Of a DNA stretch of 63,248 nt, positions 43,658 to 53,457 are shown in pieces. Source of the stretch: Frankia sp. AgB1.9. GTDB taxonomy: Bacteria > Actinomycetota > Actinomycetes > Frankiales > Frankiaceae. The position numbers and the translations under genes were made by a program. The notes below the pieces were generated by a model that made no database searches, was not told the origin of the DNA, and worked only from the letters and a program-made list of their open reading frames with translations. The number at the start of each line of letters is the position of its first letter. Within the stretch, counting starts at the first letter, position 1. The stretch is taken from NCBI RefSeq assembly GCF_016786355.1, contig NZ_JADWYX010000052.1:1-63248 (forward strand). The letters run 5' to 3'.

Positions 43658-46012
43658 GTGATCGTCAGTGAGGAACGGATCGCCGCCGCGCTGCCCGGCT
43701 ACGTGGTCGGCGGGCAGCTAGGAGCGGGTGGGTTCGGCCTGGTCGTGGCGGGCTGGCATCGACGGCTGCACCGTGACGTCGCGATCAAGGTGATTCCAGC
43801 CGGGACCACAGGCGGCGGTAGGGGATTCCTCGCGGAAGCGGAGCTGCTCGCCAGTTTGGATCATCCGCATATCGTGCGGATCTACGACTGCCTCGAGGTC
43901 GACGGGCTGGACTTCATCGTGATGGAGTTGCTGTCGGGTGGGACGTTGGCCGCGCGGCGTGAGGCCTTGGGGCAGCGCGGGGCGTGCGCGGTCGGGCTCG
44001 CGGTCGCTGCCGCGCTCGGTCACGCGCATGACCGTGGCGTTTTGCATCGCGACATCAAGCCGTCGAACATTCTGTTCGACGATGTGGGGACGGCGAAGGT
44101 CGCTGACTTCGGAATCGCGCGGATGTTCACCGGTTCGGGCGTGAGCGGCGGCGGTCTGGGGGCTGGAACTCCGGGCTACATGGCACCCGAGCAGATTGTC
44201 GGCGGTCGGCTCAGCCCAGCGACCGACCTGTACTCGCTCGGGGTTGTGCTCTACGAGTTGCTGACCGGCGCACCGCCCTTCGACAGTGCTCTACCACCGC
44301 ATGCGCTGTGGGCGCGGCAGCTGACCCATCCGCCCCGCTCCCTGCCCGCAGAGGTGCCCCGCCGGGTCGCGGACGTGGTGGTGCGCATGCTCGCGAAGAA
44401 CCCGGCTGACCGCTTTGAGGACGCCACCACTGCCGCCCTCGAGCTCGCGGCGGCGGCGCTCGCCAGCTACGGCCCAAACTGGCAGGCCAAGAGCGCGCTG
44501 TACCTGCATCTCGACGATTCGGATCACCGCCCGGCCGCACTCCCTCCACCGGCGATGGCCCCCGACCCGCTGACGGGGACCAGGCACACCGCTGCCCGCG
44601 GCTCGATCGACATGCCGCCGGCTAGCACCGTGGCTCGGCGGGCCGGCCGCCGCCGACGTGGGAGGCGGCGAGTGGGAAGGCGCCGCCTAGTGCTGGGCGC
44701 CGCGGTGTTCATGGTCCTCGCCGGTGTCCTGCCGCTCGCTCTGCTGCCCGGCGGCGACGGCCCGCGCCTTCAGGCTGTCATCCGGGGCGAGGTTCTGGGG
44801 TTCAGTCCCAACGGGAAGCTCACCGCCCTCTCCGGCTGGTACGACACGACCACGCTGTGGGACACGGCGACCCTGGGGACCGCTGCCAGTCCGGTGGCGA
44901 TTCTCGGCCACGACTCGGGCGGCCCGGTTCTGTTCAGCCCGGACGGGACGCTCCTGGCGACCACCGCCTCGGATGGCAGCTTCCTGCTGTGGAACGTCAT
45001 CGCCCGCAACACGGCTGTCGACCAGCCTTTCACCACTTTCACCGACCCCAACGACCTGATCCAAATGGTGTCGTTCAGCCCCGACGGAAGCCTGCTCGCG
45101 ACGACCGATCTTGACGACTCGGTCCTGCTGTGGGACACCGAACGCCAGGGCACCGCCGCCAAGCCCGCCGCGATCTTCAGCGCCAACGACGACCACATCG
45201 GCGCATCGATCGCTTACAGCCCGGGCTGGAAACTCCTAGCGACTGGCAACGGAGACGGCCGAGTCCGGCTGTGGGACACCGCCAGCCGCGGCACCCCCCA
45301 GCCGATGGCCACGATCCCTAGCACCCCGAGCGACGACCAGACCGACACGGCCGACAACACGACCCCGATAGTGATCATCGAAGCCACCGCGGCGATCAGC
45401 CCGAACGGGAAAATGCTCGCCACAAGATCCGGCCACACGGCCCGCCTGTGGGACATCACCGACCCTCGCCGTCCCCAGCCACTCGCCACGCTCACCAACC
45501 AGGCCGAGGACCTCTCGTTCAGCCCAGACGGCAACTCCCTCGCCACGATCAACACCAATCACACGATCCAGCTGTGGGACACCACCGGCCGGACAAAGAT
45601 CCAACCCGTCGCTACCCTCACCGGCCACACCGGCGACATCTGGGACACCCAGTTCAGTCCAGACGGACGGTTCCTCGCAACGACCAGCGCCGACCACACA
45701 ACCCGGCTCTGGAACACCGCGAAACGCGGCACCGTCCGCCCGATCCTCACCCTCACCGGCCACACCGCGAACGCCTCGAACATCGGTCCCGACACGGTCG
45801 CCATGTTCAGTCCGAACGGGAAACTCCTCGTGACCGGCGAAGCCGACGGCACCACCCGGCTGTGGAAAACGACCAGCCACGGAGACATCAAACCCGTGGC
45901 CACCCTCACCAACAGCCCCGGCCCTATTCAGTTCAGCCCCGACAGCTCACTGCTCACCATCGCCACCCAAGACGGGAAGACCCGTATCTGGAACACCAGC
46001 GCAACCCAATAA
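43658..46012 (+). CDS. Ser/Thr protein kinase with C-terminal WD40-like propeller
   Basis: A 784-residue membrane kinase. The kinase domain (about 10-275) is complete: GAGGFG, the lysine in DVAIKVI, VLHRDIKPSN, and VADFGIARMF. A very basic stretch (RRAGRRRRGRRRVGRRR) precedes one helix (LVLGAAVFMVLAGVLPLALL), and the rest is about eight WD40-like blades with FSPDG and LWDT/LWNT motifs. GTG 43658 gives MIVSEERIAAALP, parallel to MLVDRDLVAGALP of the chromosomal PASTA kinase, whose kinase half it closely resembles. It is the first cargo gene of the tRNA-Lys island. Kinase-propeller fusions are known in actinomycetes, with unknown ligands. Confidence 0.93.
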   Translation: MIVSEERIAAALPGYVVGGQLGAGGFGLVVAGWHRRLHRDVAIKVIPAGTTGGGRGFLAEAELLASLDHPHIVRIYDCLEVDGLDFIVMELLSGGTLAARREALGQRGACAVGLAVAAALGHAHDRGVLHRDIKPSNILFDDVGTAKVADFGIARMFTGSGVSGGGLGAGTPGYMAPEQIVGGRLSPATDLYSLGVVLYELLTGAPPFDSALPPHALWARQLTHPPRSLPAEVPRRVADVVVRMLAKNPADRFEDATTAALELAAAALASYGPNWQAKSALYLHLDDSDHRPAALPPPAMAPDPLTGTRHTAARGSIDMPPASTVARRAGRRRRGRRRVGRRRLVLGAAVFMVLAGVLPLALLPGGDGPRLQAVIRGEVLGFSPNGKLTALSGWYDTTTLWDTATLGTAASPVAILGHDSGGPVLFSPDGTLLATTASDGSFLLWNVIARNTAVDQPFTTFTDPNDLIQMVSFSPDGSLLATTDLDDSVLLWDTERQGTAAKPAAIFSANDDHIGASIAYSPGWKLLATGNGDGRVRLWDTASRGTPQPMATIPSTPSDDQTDTADNTTPIVIIEATAAISPNGKMLATRSGHTARLWDITDPRRPQPLATLTNQAEDLSFSPDGNSLATINTNHTIQLWDTTGRTKIQPVATLTGHTGDIWDTQFSPDGRFLATTSADHTTRLWNTAKRGTVRPILTLTGHTANASNIGPDTVAMFSPNGKLLVTGEADGTTRLWKTTSHGDIKPVATLTNSPGPIQFSPDSSLLTIATQDGKTRIWNTSATQ

Positions 46013-46443
46013 CCGCAGCCGACCTCCGACCGGGCCGTCCAGGTCATCACTATCGACGATCCGGCGATCTTTGAAGTCCAGACACAGCCCGAGGCAGCCC
46101 CGCCGGCTGCCTGACCTCAAGGCAATATCTTGACCGAGAAGCCTCTACAGCCCGCTGAAAGCCCCGCGCCACCAGGAAGGTGCAGCTGGCGCCGATGGAG
46201 GTGGACGCACGGCGACCCTCGGGTCGCTCCGGCGCAGACTCCCACCACCCCGGGACCCAGCTTAATCTGACCCGGGACTCACACCCTGGGGTGGTGGGCA
46301 CCAGCTCCAACCCCCCGGCGAGGCGCGCCACCGCTGGCCGCACGTCACCCAGCAAGCCCGCCAGTGGCCCTCTGGCCGTTGCGATGGCGGGTAGGCGCAG
46401 GCCGAGCGCGAGAAGCTCCTTCGAAGGCGGATACGCTACCGGT
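46013..46443. other. Spacer before the TIR gene
   Basis: About 430 bp. The TIR frame is open through much of it, but the translation is Ser/Pro/Arg-rich and has no homology. It probably holds the TIR gene promoter. No other gene is seen. Confidence 0.45.
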
Positions 46444-47739
46444 GTGGCGAACGGGGACGACGAGCCCACACGCTTGACAGCGGACACTGCGCCAAGAGCC
46501 GCGTCGGGAGCGTGGCACTTCTTCGTGTCGTATGCGGCGGTTGACGAGGCATGGGCCGAATGGATCGCCTGGCAATTAGAAAGAGACCAGCACAGAGTTC
46601 TCCTGCAAGCCTGGGATGGCGTGCCCGGCTCGCATTGGATGAACCAGATGAACATGGCAATCCACCAGAGCGACCACACGATCGCCGTCGTCTCGCGCGC
46701 CTATATCGAATCTGTCTTTGAACAAGAGGCGTGGCAAGCAGTATTTCGACGCGACCCAGAAGGGCTCGCCCGCCGGCTCATACCGGTGTGCGTCGAAGAC
46801 TGCTCCAGGCCGGGTCTGCTCGGCAGCATAATCCCCGTCGACCTGTCCGCCAAGCCAACCGTGATGGACGCACGGAAGACACTTCTCGAAGGCATCCGAA
46901 ATGCCACCGCTGGACGCGCCAAGCCAACGGCTGAACCCACATACCCAGGCCTGCTCGGCGAGGCCGATGTATCCTCGCCGAGCCCTTCGAGTAGGGAGAC
47001 CGCCGCCTCGGTCTTTCCGGGAAAATTCTCGGGATTGCGTCCTGTTCAGCGCCACATCGAAACCGGCGACCGGCAGCTGGACCCCGACGAGGTTCTCGTG
47101 GCTCACCTCCGGGCTCGACACGCAACGGGCGACTGGGCGGTGGTCGTAGCGCTGGGCGCGATGCTCGCGGACCGTCGCCCCGACCTCGCCGATCCTGACG
47201 GGCTGGTGTCGGACGCCAAGACCGCAAACCAGGAGGGACGGCTACCATTCCTTTCAATGGGCGAGCACGCCCTTGCCAGCGTGCGCCCCCACTGGGCCAG
47301 CGAGTTGCCAACGCTCTGTCTGCTGCCAGTCCTCCTCTCTATCGCGATCGCTCTCCTCGCTGTGCGGACCCGCGGTTGGCTCGGATGGGCTGAGTGGGGT
47401 CTCGCGGCCCTCGCGGTCGCCACGATGACGGTCCTCGCAAGGACGGTCGTGCGTCGCGCGGTAACCCGTTTTAGCGAACAGATAGTGATCACCAACTCGC
47501 GGATCGTCTGCGCATCAGGAATTACCGACCAAAGCGTGATCGGCGCAACACTGGAACAAATCAGCGATATGACCTATACGCAGTCACTCCTTGGTCGTAT
47601 TTTCGATTTCGGCACGTTCGTCCTCGAATGGAAGTCGACCGACGGTACCGTACTCACCCAAATTCCACATATCCCATGTCCGGACGTATTCTACATCATA
47701 TTGCTAGATTCAACCTTCGGTTCTCTGCCATCAGTCTAG
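46444..47739 (+). CDS. TIR domain protein with two membrane helices and C-terminal PH-like domain
   Basis: A protein of about 431 residues. A TIR domain spans about 25-150 (HFFVSYAAVDEAWAEWIAWQLE, then LLQAWDG), with the likely catalytic Glu in FEQEAW (about 95). A linker leads to two membrane helices (about 290-307 and 318-335) and a C-terminal domain (345-425) resembling the bacterial PH (bPH2/DUF304) type: EQIVITNSRIVCASG and ISDMTYTQSLLGRIFDFG. TIR domains of this kind cleave NAD or make cyclic-ADP-ribose signals in phage defence. The start is uncertain: GTG 46444 or ATG 46384. It has several AT-rich codons late in the gene (ATA, TTA, AAT), unlike neighbours, suggesting foreign origin. 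It follows the kinase on the same strand. Confidence 0.83.
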   Translation: MANGDDEPTRLTADTAPRAASGAWHFFVSYAAVDEAWAEWIAWQLERDQHRVLLQAWDGVPGSHWMNQMNMAIHQSDHTIAVVSRAYIESVFEQEAWQAVFRRDPEGLARRLIPVCVEDCSRPGLLGSIIPVDLSAKPTVMDARKTLLEGIRNATAGRAKPTAEPTYPGLLGEADVSSPSPSSRETAASVFPGKFSGLRPVQRHIETGDRQLDPDEVLVAHLRARHATGDWAVVVALGAMLADRRPDLADPDGLVSDAKTANQEGRLPFLSMGEHALASVRPHWASELPTLCLLPVLLSIAIALLAVRTRGWLGWAEWGLAALAVATMTVLARTVVRRAVTRFSEQIVITNSRIVCASGITDQSVIGATLEQISDMTYTQSLLGRIFDFGTFVLEWKSTDGTVLTQIPHIPCPDVFYIILLDSTFGSLPSV

Positions 47740-47887
47740 AAGAAAGCTTCTTCCATTCACTGTGGGACCACCAGTCGCCCCTCGAAGCCCTTCCGGCCAT
47801 CGTCGGCCGCGCCGGGACCCGCGAGACCCGCTGCGGACCGCTCGCAATCACCTGACTTACGCGTCGCCGGCGCTGCGAACCTTCGCA

Positions 47888-48370
47888 ATGCCGCGACGAG
47901 GCGTGCTCGTCGGGGGCTGCCAGGCATGTTCGTTGCGGCGGTGCAGCTGTGAGGTGGCCTTGAGGGATTCGAGTGGCCCCACCTTCCGACTTGAGCCACT
48001 CGGCGCCATTCGGTTGACCACCGGGGCGGGGTCGACTCGGCTCCGCGGCGACCTGCAGATATTAGAGACAAAGGTCGGGGCCGATCCCATGCTCGTGCTC
48101 CAGGGCATCGACTACCTCGTCTGGGCCAACGTGCCCGCACACCGGGAACGGCTCGCCGCCCGCCTCGACATCCATCCCGATGTTCCGATCTCGTTGCGCT
48201 TCGTTGTCGGCGCGCCCTCCACGGGCAAGGCCGGCATCAGCCCGCACACGGCAGCACAGGTCCGGTCCCTGCGGAAAACTGTGGCCTGGCGGTTCAGCAC
48301 CGTGACCGGCTGGCAGACCGACCAGCCCCAGACACGCCACGAGCCCCCGCGCACCATCCCGAGCCTGTAG
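47888..48370 (+). pseudogene. Probable partial gene, nuclease-like C-terminal fragment
   Basis: The last about 110 residues look like real protein: GDLQILETKVGADPMLVLQGIDYLVWA, then LRFVVGA and a Trp-rich end. The pattern Asp, then Glu-x-Lys (ETK) in alternating strands followed by a helix is compatible with a PD-(D/E)XK nuclease core, but this is inference. The first part of the frame is Arg/Ser-rich and not convincing, so the gene has probably lost its 5' part. GTG 47954 and ATG 47888 are possible starts. It lies just after the TIR gene on the same strand. Confidence 0.45.
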
Positions 48371-48717
48371 CAACGGTCGGTAGCCCGGGGTCCCTGGAAT
48401 CATTAGCCCGAGGAGCACAGTACCTCTGAGGTCACCCGTCCAGTAGCTGGCGACTGGCGATACAGGCCGTGCCGAGCTTCCGGTCCTTCGGCTCGGCGGT
48501 GATAAGCGCCGCCATTCTCGTTGTGTGAGACGGCCGGGATGGTGTCGGAGGTATGCGCCCAGACTCGCGACGTGGCTTCCTTTCCGCCCTTACGGCAGCG
48601 TCTGAGCTTGGCCGCTCAGGAGGCCAGACGAGACCGGCACGTGGGCCCGCGCACAGGGCCTGACAAAGCGCGCCTGAACCCGTTCCGGCGTGATTCCTCG
48701 CTGGCCCGGGGTCACGC
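48371..48717. other. Convergent spacer without a gene
   Basis: About 350 bp between the partial nuclease-like gene and the 3' end of the STAND-TPR gene. No clear hairpin or gene was seen. Confidence 0.45.
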
Positions 48718-51330
48718 CTACCCGGCCAGGATGGCGGCGAGCCCGTCGTGGGATGCCCTGGTCAGCGGGTGGTCGGGGCCGAGTGCGCGGGTGCAATCTG
48801 TGGCGGCGGAGCGGTATTGTATATGTGCCTCCGCGATGTTGCCCGCGGACTGGTGTGCGTGCGCGAGGTCGTTGCGGCTGCTCAGCGTGCCGGGGTGATC
48901 TGGGCCGAGAACGTTGGCTCGTTCGGTCAGCACCTGTTGGAAGAGCGCGATGGCCTGGCTTATACGTCCGGACGCCTCGAAGGCGTGGGCGAGACCGCGG
49001 CGAGAGTCGAGGGTGTCCGGGTGAAGCGGACCGAGGATCTGTTCCCGCTCTTGCAGAGCCCGTTGATGAAGATCTGTGGCCTCCTCGATACGGCCTGCGG
49101 TAACCAGCGCTCGGCCAAGGTCGTGGCGTGAGGTCAGAGTGTCAGGGTGGTGGGGGCCTAGGATCCGTTCACGGTCGGCCAGAACTTGTCTGTCCATCTC
49201 GACGGCTTCTTCGATGCGGCCGGCGAGTTCGAGCGCGCGGGCCAGGTATTTGCGGGTAGTGAGTGTCTCGGGATGGCCTGGCCCGAGGACACGTTCGCGG
49301 GCGTCGAGGGTCGGGGTGAAATGGGTGATCGCATCGGTGACTCGGCGGGCGGTCACGTAGACGCGGGCCAGGTAGGTGCGGGTGATCAGGGTGTCCGGGT
49401 GCTCCGGCCCGAGGACGCGTTCGCGGTCGGCCAGCGTGCGCTCCAGCAGAGCGATCGCTTGGGCCAGCTGTCCCGTGGCCCGGTGGGCATAGGCGAGATC
49501 GTGGCGTGAGCTGAGCGTGTCGACGTGGTCGGGACCGAGAACGCGTTCGCGGGCCTCGAGTGTCCGTTCGTGCAGGGCGACGGCTTCGGCGACGCGTCCG
49601 ATCTCTTCGTAGGCCTTTGCCAGGTTCCGCTGGGACATCAATGTGTACCGGTCCTCGGGCCCGAGGGTGCGGGCCCTGTCGGCGGCGTTGGCCTCATGCA
49701 GTCTGATCGCGTCGGCCAGCCGGCCAATGGAGACATAGCCGTTGGCGAGATGGCTCCGTGACGTCAAGGTGTCCGGATGATCGGTACCCAGGACGCGCTC
49801 GCGGTCAGCCAGCGTTCGCTCGTAAAGGGTGATCGCATCGGCGAACTGGCCGTGTTCCGCAAGAAACGTCGCAGTGCGGTCGGCAAGCCGGCAACTGTCG
49901 TCGAATGCCTGCCCGGTTAGCAACCGGGCGCGGCTCGCCACCGCCAGGGCGTGCGGTAGCAACTCGCGCCAGCGCGGCCAGCCGGCGGGATTCCCCCGGA
50001 CACTCGCGGGAAGCGCCGCAACGAGGCACGCAGCGAGGTGGCCGAGACGGGCGGCGTACCGCTCGGGGGCCATCGCACGGCGGGACGCCGCCGCGATGAG
50101 GCGGTGCACGATCAGCGTCTGGCCGTCCCGGCGGGCGAGGTTGTAGCCGACGAGCGCTCCGACCGTTGCCTCCCAGGCCGCTGGATCTGCCGCGATCGCC
50201 GCGACCACGCTTCCGCCGAGCTGCTCAGGCCGTTCGGTGAACAGATTCAGGGGAACAGGTTCCGGGTCGCAGAGCGCGCAGAACTCCAGCAGCTGCGCCG
50301 CCGCTGGCTGGCTCACACACAGCCGATCGACAGACAATGTCCACAGCCCGGCGATCGTGCGGGTGGGACCATCCACGGCGTCGGTGGCGTGGCCTTTGTC
50401 GAGCATCGCGTCGAACCGGTCGGCGAGCAGCCCTTCGTAGATCTCGGCGGGGATCAGGGTCTCGTCGATGAACCCCGCTGCCTGGTCGATCGCAAGCGGA
50501 AGATCACCAAGAAGGTCGGCGATCCGATTGCCCGCCGCAGCGTCCAGGTCCGGCACACGCGCAGTGAGAAGCTCCACCGAGGTACTTCGGTCGAAACCCG
50601 GCACCGAGATCGCTCGTCCCAACCTCCGCGCGGCCCGTGACCGCGACGTCACCAGCACACGGCCACCGCCGCTCGGCCGGAACCGGGCGACAACTGTCGG
50701 GTCCTCAACATTGTCAAAGATCACCAGCCATGAAGGGACGGTGGCCAGCACCGACCACACCCGGTCCGCGCCCGTCCCCTCGGGCAGACCCAGCGGGACG
50801 GCAAGCCCGGCGAGGTGCTGGCCCACCAGTTCCGGCTGCTCAGCGGGCACCCACCGGACCACGTCGAAGCTGGCTGCGTGCCGATGCGCGAACTCGATCG
50901 CGAGCGATGACTTCCCAACGCCGCCCATACCCTCCAGGACAGCCACGCCAATCTGCGCCGGCTCCGCAAAGATACTGGTGATCATGGAGAGGAGGTCTTG
51001 TCGGCCGACGAATCTCGGCAGCCGTCCGGGCAGGTTCCAAACGATCGGCCCCAAGGGGCTCGCCCAGGCCCTCGACGGCGCCTGGGCCAATGCGGTGTTC
51101 CCGGGGAATCGCCGCGCGGCGACGGCGAGCAGACGGGAGGTGCCGTCGATCACGGCGCCGTTGGCCAGCGCTCGTGACACGGCCGACCAGAACACCAGCG
51201 CGGTCGGTGCGCTGAGCGGAACATGACCGGCAGGAAATCCCGCCTCGTCGAGAATCTGGCGGGCCGCAGCCGGATCGACGAGAAGCTCGGCAAACGCCGC
51301 GACCTGCGCGCCCGTCAGCCCCCCATCCAC
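48718..51330 (-). CDS. STAND ATPase with N-terminal effector-associated-type domain and TPR repeats
   Basis: An 870-residue STAND protein. Residues 1-80 form a small helical domain (LTGAQVAAFAELLVDPAAARQIL, later FWSAVSRALANGAV and AARRFPGN) that matches the effector-associated adaptor type found on actinobacterial conflict proteins; I do not assign a number. Then comes an NB-ARC ATPase (P-loop GMGGVGKS at 134-141, Walker B LVIFDNVED, LVTSRS, LPLAIDQAAG), a winged-helix region, and at least nine 42-residue TPR units with the RERVLGPDHPDTL motif. It likely oligomerises on sensing a trigger and recruits an effector through the N-terminal domain. The GTG start has GGGAG six bases upstream. A second protein with the same N-terminal domain lies at 53705-56692. 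Confidence 0.92.
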   Translation of the reverse strand: MDGGLTGAQVAAFAELLVDPAAARQILDEAGFPAGHVPLSAPTALVFWSAVSRALANGAVIDGTSRLLAVAARRFPGNTALAQAPSRAWASPLGPIVWNLPGRLPRFVGRQDLLSMITSIFAEPAQIGVAVLEGMGGVGKSSLAIEFAHRHAASFDVVRWVPAEQPELVGQHLAGLAVPLGLPEGTGADRVWSVLATVPSWLVIFDNVEDPTVVARFRPSGGGRVLVTSRSRAARRLGRAISVPGFDRSTSVELLTARVPDLDAAAGNRIADLLGDLPLAIDQAAGFIDETLIPAEIYEGLLADRFDAMLDKGHATDAVDGPTRTIAGLWTLSVDRLCVSQPAAAQLLEFCALCDPEPVPLNLFTERPEQLGGSVVAAIAADPAAWEATVGALVGYNLARRDGQTLIVHRLIAAASRRAMAPERYAARLGHLAACLVAALPASVRGNPAGWPRWRELLPHALAVASRARLLTGQAFDDSCRLADRTATFLAEHGQFADAITLYERTLADRERVLGTDHPDTLTSRSHLANGYVSIGRLADAIRLHEANAADRARTLGPEDRYTLMSQRNLAKAYEEIGRVAEAVALHERTLEARERVLGPDHVDTLSSRHDLAYAHRATGQLAQAIALLERTLADRERVLGPEHPDTLITRTYLARVYVTARRVTDAITHFTPTLDARERVLGPGHPETLTTRKYLARALELAGRIEEAVEMDRQVLADRERILGPHHPDTLTSRHDLGRALVTAGRIEEATDLHQRALQEREQILGPLHPDTLDSRRGLAHAFEASGRISQAIALFQQVLTERANVLGPDHPGTLSSRNDLAHAHQSAGNIAEAHIQYRSAATDCTRALGPDHPLTRASHDGLAAILAG

Positions 51331-51343
51331 GTGACGCTCCCGA

Positions 51344-51907
51344 TCAACTCAGCTCGAGCCCCGCGCCAGCATGAAGGTGAGCATAGCCGCGCCCGGTGAC
51401 CCTCCGTCTCGAAACAGCGACGCCGCGGACCAGCCGCATAGACACCTCATGCAAGGCCTGCCCCGACGTGTCCACCTGGCACGACGGCACCTGACCCAGC
51501 GACCACTCCGCGAGTGTCAGCGCCCCGCGCGCCGCGACGACATCCGGAAACTGCCGCCAGAGTTCCCGGACCTCGTCGTCCGAGTGGCCCTCCGCCACCG
51601 GACGCCACCTCCGCACCGAACCGCCACCGGCTCCCGAGCACCGGAATCTCATCCTGACGGCGCCCAGGCACCTTCCGGCACTTCCGTCGGATGCGAGCTG
51701 CCGAGCCGCGTCGAAGCGAAGATGTAGGCCTTGAGGATCATCGAGGATCAAGCTGCGGTAGCAGCCGTGGTGGTCCCGGGAAGGTTCTCCGCCCTGATCG
51801 GCGCCTGAGGGACCACGGACGGCATTTTGGCCGCACGTGCCTTTTGCGACTTTTCGGAGCGTTTCGGCGGGGTCAATAGCCGTTTGAAAGACACACATGG
51901 GCGGCAA
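51344..51907 (-). CDS. Hypothetical gene upstream of STAND-TPR
   Basis: The stop codon lies 13 bp before the STAND-TPR start, and the gap contains that gene's ribosome binding site, an operon-like spacing that is the main support. The C-terminal half (DDEVRELWRQFPDVVAARGALTLAEW, LHEVSMRLVRG) reads like protein; the N-terminal half is less convincing, so the true start is probably downstream of 51907. In related conflict systems the gene next to a STAND ATPase is often the effector, but no effector motif is visible here. Confidence 0.35.
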   Translation of the reverse strand: MPPMCVFQTAIDPAETLRKVAKGTCGQNAVRGPSGADQGGEPSRDHHGCYRSLILDDPQGLHLRFDAARQLASDGSAGRCLGAVRMRFRCSGAGGGSVRRWRPVAEGHSDDEVRELWRQFPDVVAARGALTLAEWSLGQVPSCQVDTSGQALHEVSMRLVRGVAVSRRRVTGRGYAHLHAGAGLELS

Positions 51908-51924
51908 CGGCGCGACACAATGCG

Positions 51925-53457
51925 ATGGTGGCTGCCGCGAACGCGAGAGACCAGGCCAAGCAGGAACGCGAACGCGAGGCCGCGCGGGGGCGCGAACGCG
52001 CGGCGGCGGTCACCCGCGCCCTGGAGTCGCGTCTTATCGGTCTCAGGACGCTGCTCAGGGGCGTTCTCGATGAGGACCCGTATCTGCCGTTCGACAGCTT
52101 CAAAGAGCCGCTGTCGGTGACCGAGTACAGGCCGCCGCCGAGGCTGTCCACCCCAGTACCTGAGCCGAACTGGGAATCGTTCCTGCCGGCACCTCTGACC
52201 GGATGGAGCGTGCTGTCACCCGGCCGCCGCCGCGAATACGACGCCGCCCTGGCGAAAGGCCAGGATGACTACGCTCAGGCCCTCGCCGCGCATGACGAGG
52301 ACGAGCGGCTCCGCAAGGAGAACCTGGCGCGGGACCAGGCGGCGCACGACCGGGCGGTCGACCACGAGCGGGAGCGGGTCGCCCGCCAGCACCGCGCCGT
52401 CGACCAACTGGCCGGCGACTTCGCCGCCGGGAAGCGGGCGGCGGTCGCCGCCTACTTCCGCGAGGTACTGGCCGTGCAGCGCTACCCCAGCGACTTCCCC
52501 ACAGGCGTCCAGGCTTCCTACTACCCGACCGGACGCCAGCTCCGGGTACGCGTCGACCTGCCACTGCTGGCGGCGATCCCCGAGTTCGTCTCCGCCGAGT
52601 ACCAACCCATCAAGAAGGAGCTTCGACACAAGAAGCTCAGCCCGACCGACCGCAAGAAGCTCTATCAGCTGGTCGTCGCGCAGATGGCGCTGCGCACGGT
52701 GCGCAGCGTCTTCGCCGCCGACCGGTCGGGGATGGTCGACGACGTGGTCTGCGACGGCTACGTGGACACGGTCAACACCGCGACGGGCCAGGACGTGCGC
52801 TGGTGCCTGGTCAGCGTGCAGGTGCCCCGCGACGAGTTCGCGGTCCTGGTCCTCGACGCCGAGCAGTTTGACCCGGTCGAATGCCTGGGCTACCTGCACG
52901 CGAAGGTCTCCCAGACCCCTGAGAAGTACCAGCCGGTCCAGCCCGTTCTCGACTACCCCTGGGACGACCTGCCCTACGCCGCGGAAACGGACGCGACCGC
53001 CGACCTCGACCAGGCGCAGAACCTCGTAGGTATGAACGGCTACGAGTTCGAGCGCCTCGTGCTCAGGCTCTTCAAAGCGATCCCTGAGTTCGACGAGGTG
53101 CGCCCCACCCAGGAGCGGCGCGACGGCGGGATCGACCTTGTGGCGGTCAACAAGACCCCTTTCGTCGGCGGTCGGGTCGCCATCCAGGCCAAGTGCTACG
53201 CACCGCACCGCAAGATCGGCGTCCCCGCCGTCCGGGAGATCATCGGATCTGTCACCCAGCGGGAGTTCACCAAGGGGATCATCATCACGACTTCCGGTTT
53301 CACGCCAGCCGCGCGCGAGGAAGCCGAGCGGCTAGGCGTCGAGTTGTACGACGGCGAGCGGTTGCTGTGGCTGCTGCGCCACCACCTGCACCGCGAATAC
53401 ACCATCGTCGACACCGAACGGCGTAGGGCCCCGTTCAAGTCCCCGCCCGCGGGGTAG
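51925..53457 (+). CDS. Mrr-like restriction endonuclease with coiled-coil N-terminus
   Basis: A 510-residue nuclease. The N-terminus is a charged, Ala/Arg/Glu-rich coiled coil (about 1-35), a second lies around 115-165, and the C-terminal domain (about 370-490) is a PD-(D/E)XK nuclease of the Mrr_cat type: GYEFERLVLRLF, Asp404 in DGGIDLVAV, and the QAK motif with Lys423 (AIQAKCYA). All expected catalytic residues are present. There is no methylase beside it, so it may cut modified or foreign DNA, or be the effector of the flanking STAND proteins. It is divergent from the STAND-TPR unit and convergent with the STAND-solenoid gene. Confidence 0.92.
   Translation: MVAAANARDQAKQEREREAARGRERAAAVTRALESRLIGLRTLLRGVLDEDPYLPFDSFKEPLSVTEYRPPPRLSTPVPEPNWESFLPAPLTGWSVLSPGRRREYDAALAKGQDDYAQALAAHDEDERLRKENLARDQAAHDRAVDHERERVARQHRAVDQLAGDFAAGKRAAVAAYFREVLAVQRYPSDFPTGVQASYYPTGRQLRVRVDLPLLAAIPEFVSAEYQPIKKELRHKKLSPTDRKKLYQLVVAQMALRTVRSVFAADRSGMVDDVVCDGYVDTVNTATGQDVRWCLVSVQVPRDEFAVLVLDAEQFDPVECLGYLHAKVSQTPEKYQPVQPVLDYPWDDLPYAAETDATADLDQAQNLVGMNGYEFERLVLRLFKAIPEFDEVRPTQERRDGGIDLVAVNKTPFVGGRVAIQAKCYAPHRKIGVPAVREIIGSVTQREFTKGIIITTSGFTPAAREEAERLGVELYDGERLLWLLRHHLHREYTIVDTERRRAPFKSPPAG

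Noticed and set aside
51925..53457. Restriction-modification pair
   Set aside because: No DNA methylase gene occurs in the window, so only a stand-alone Mrr-like nuclease is supported.
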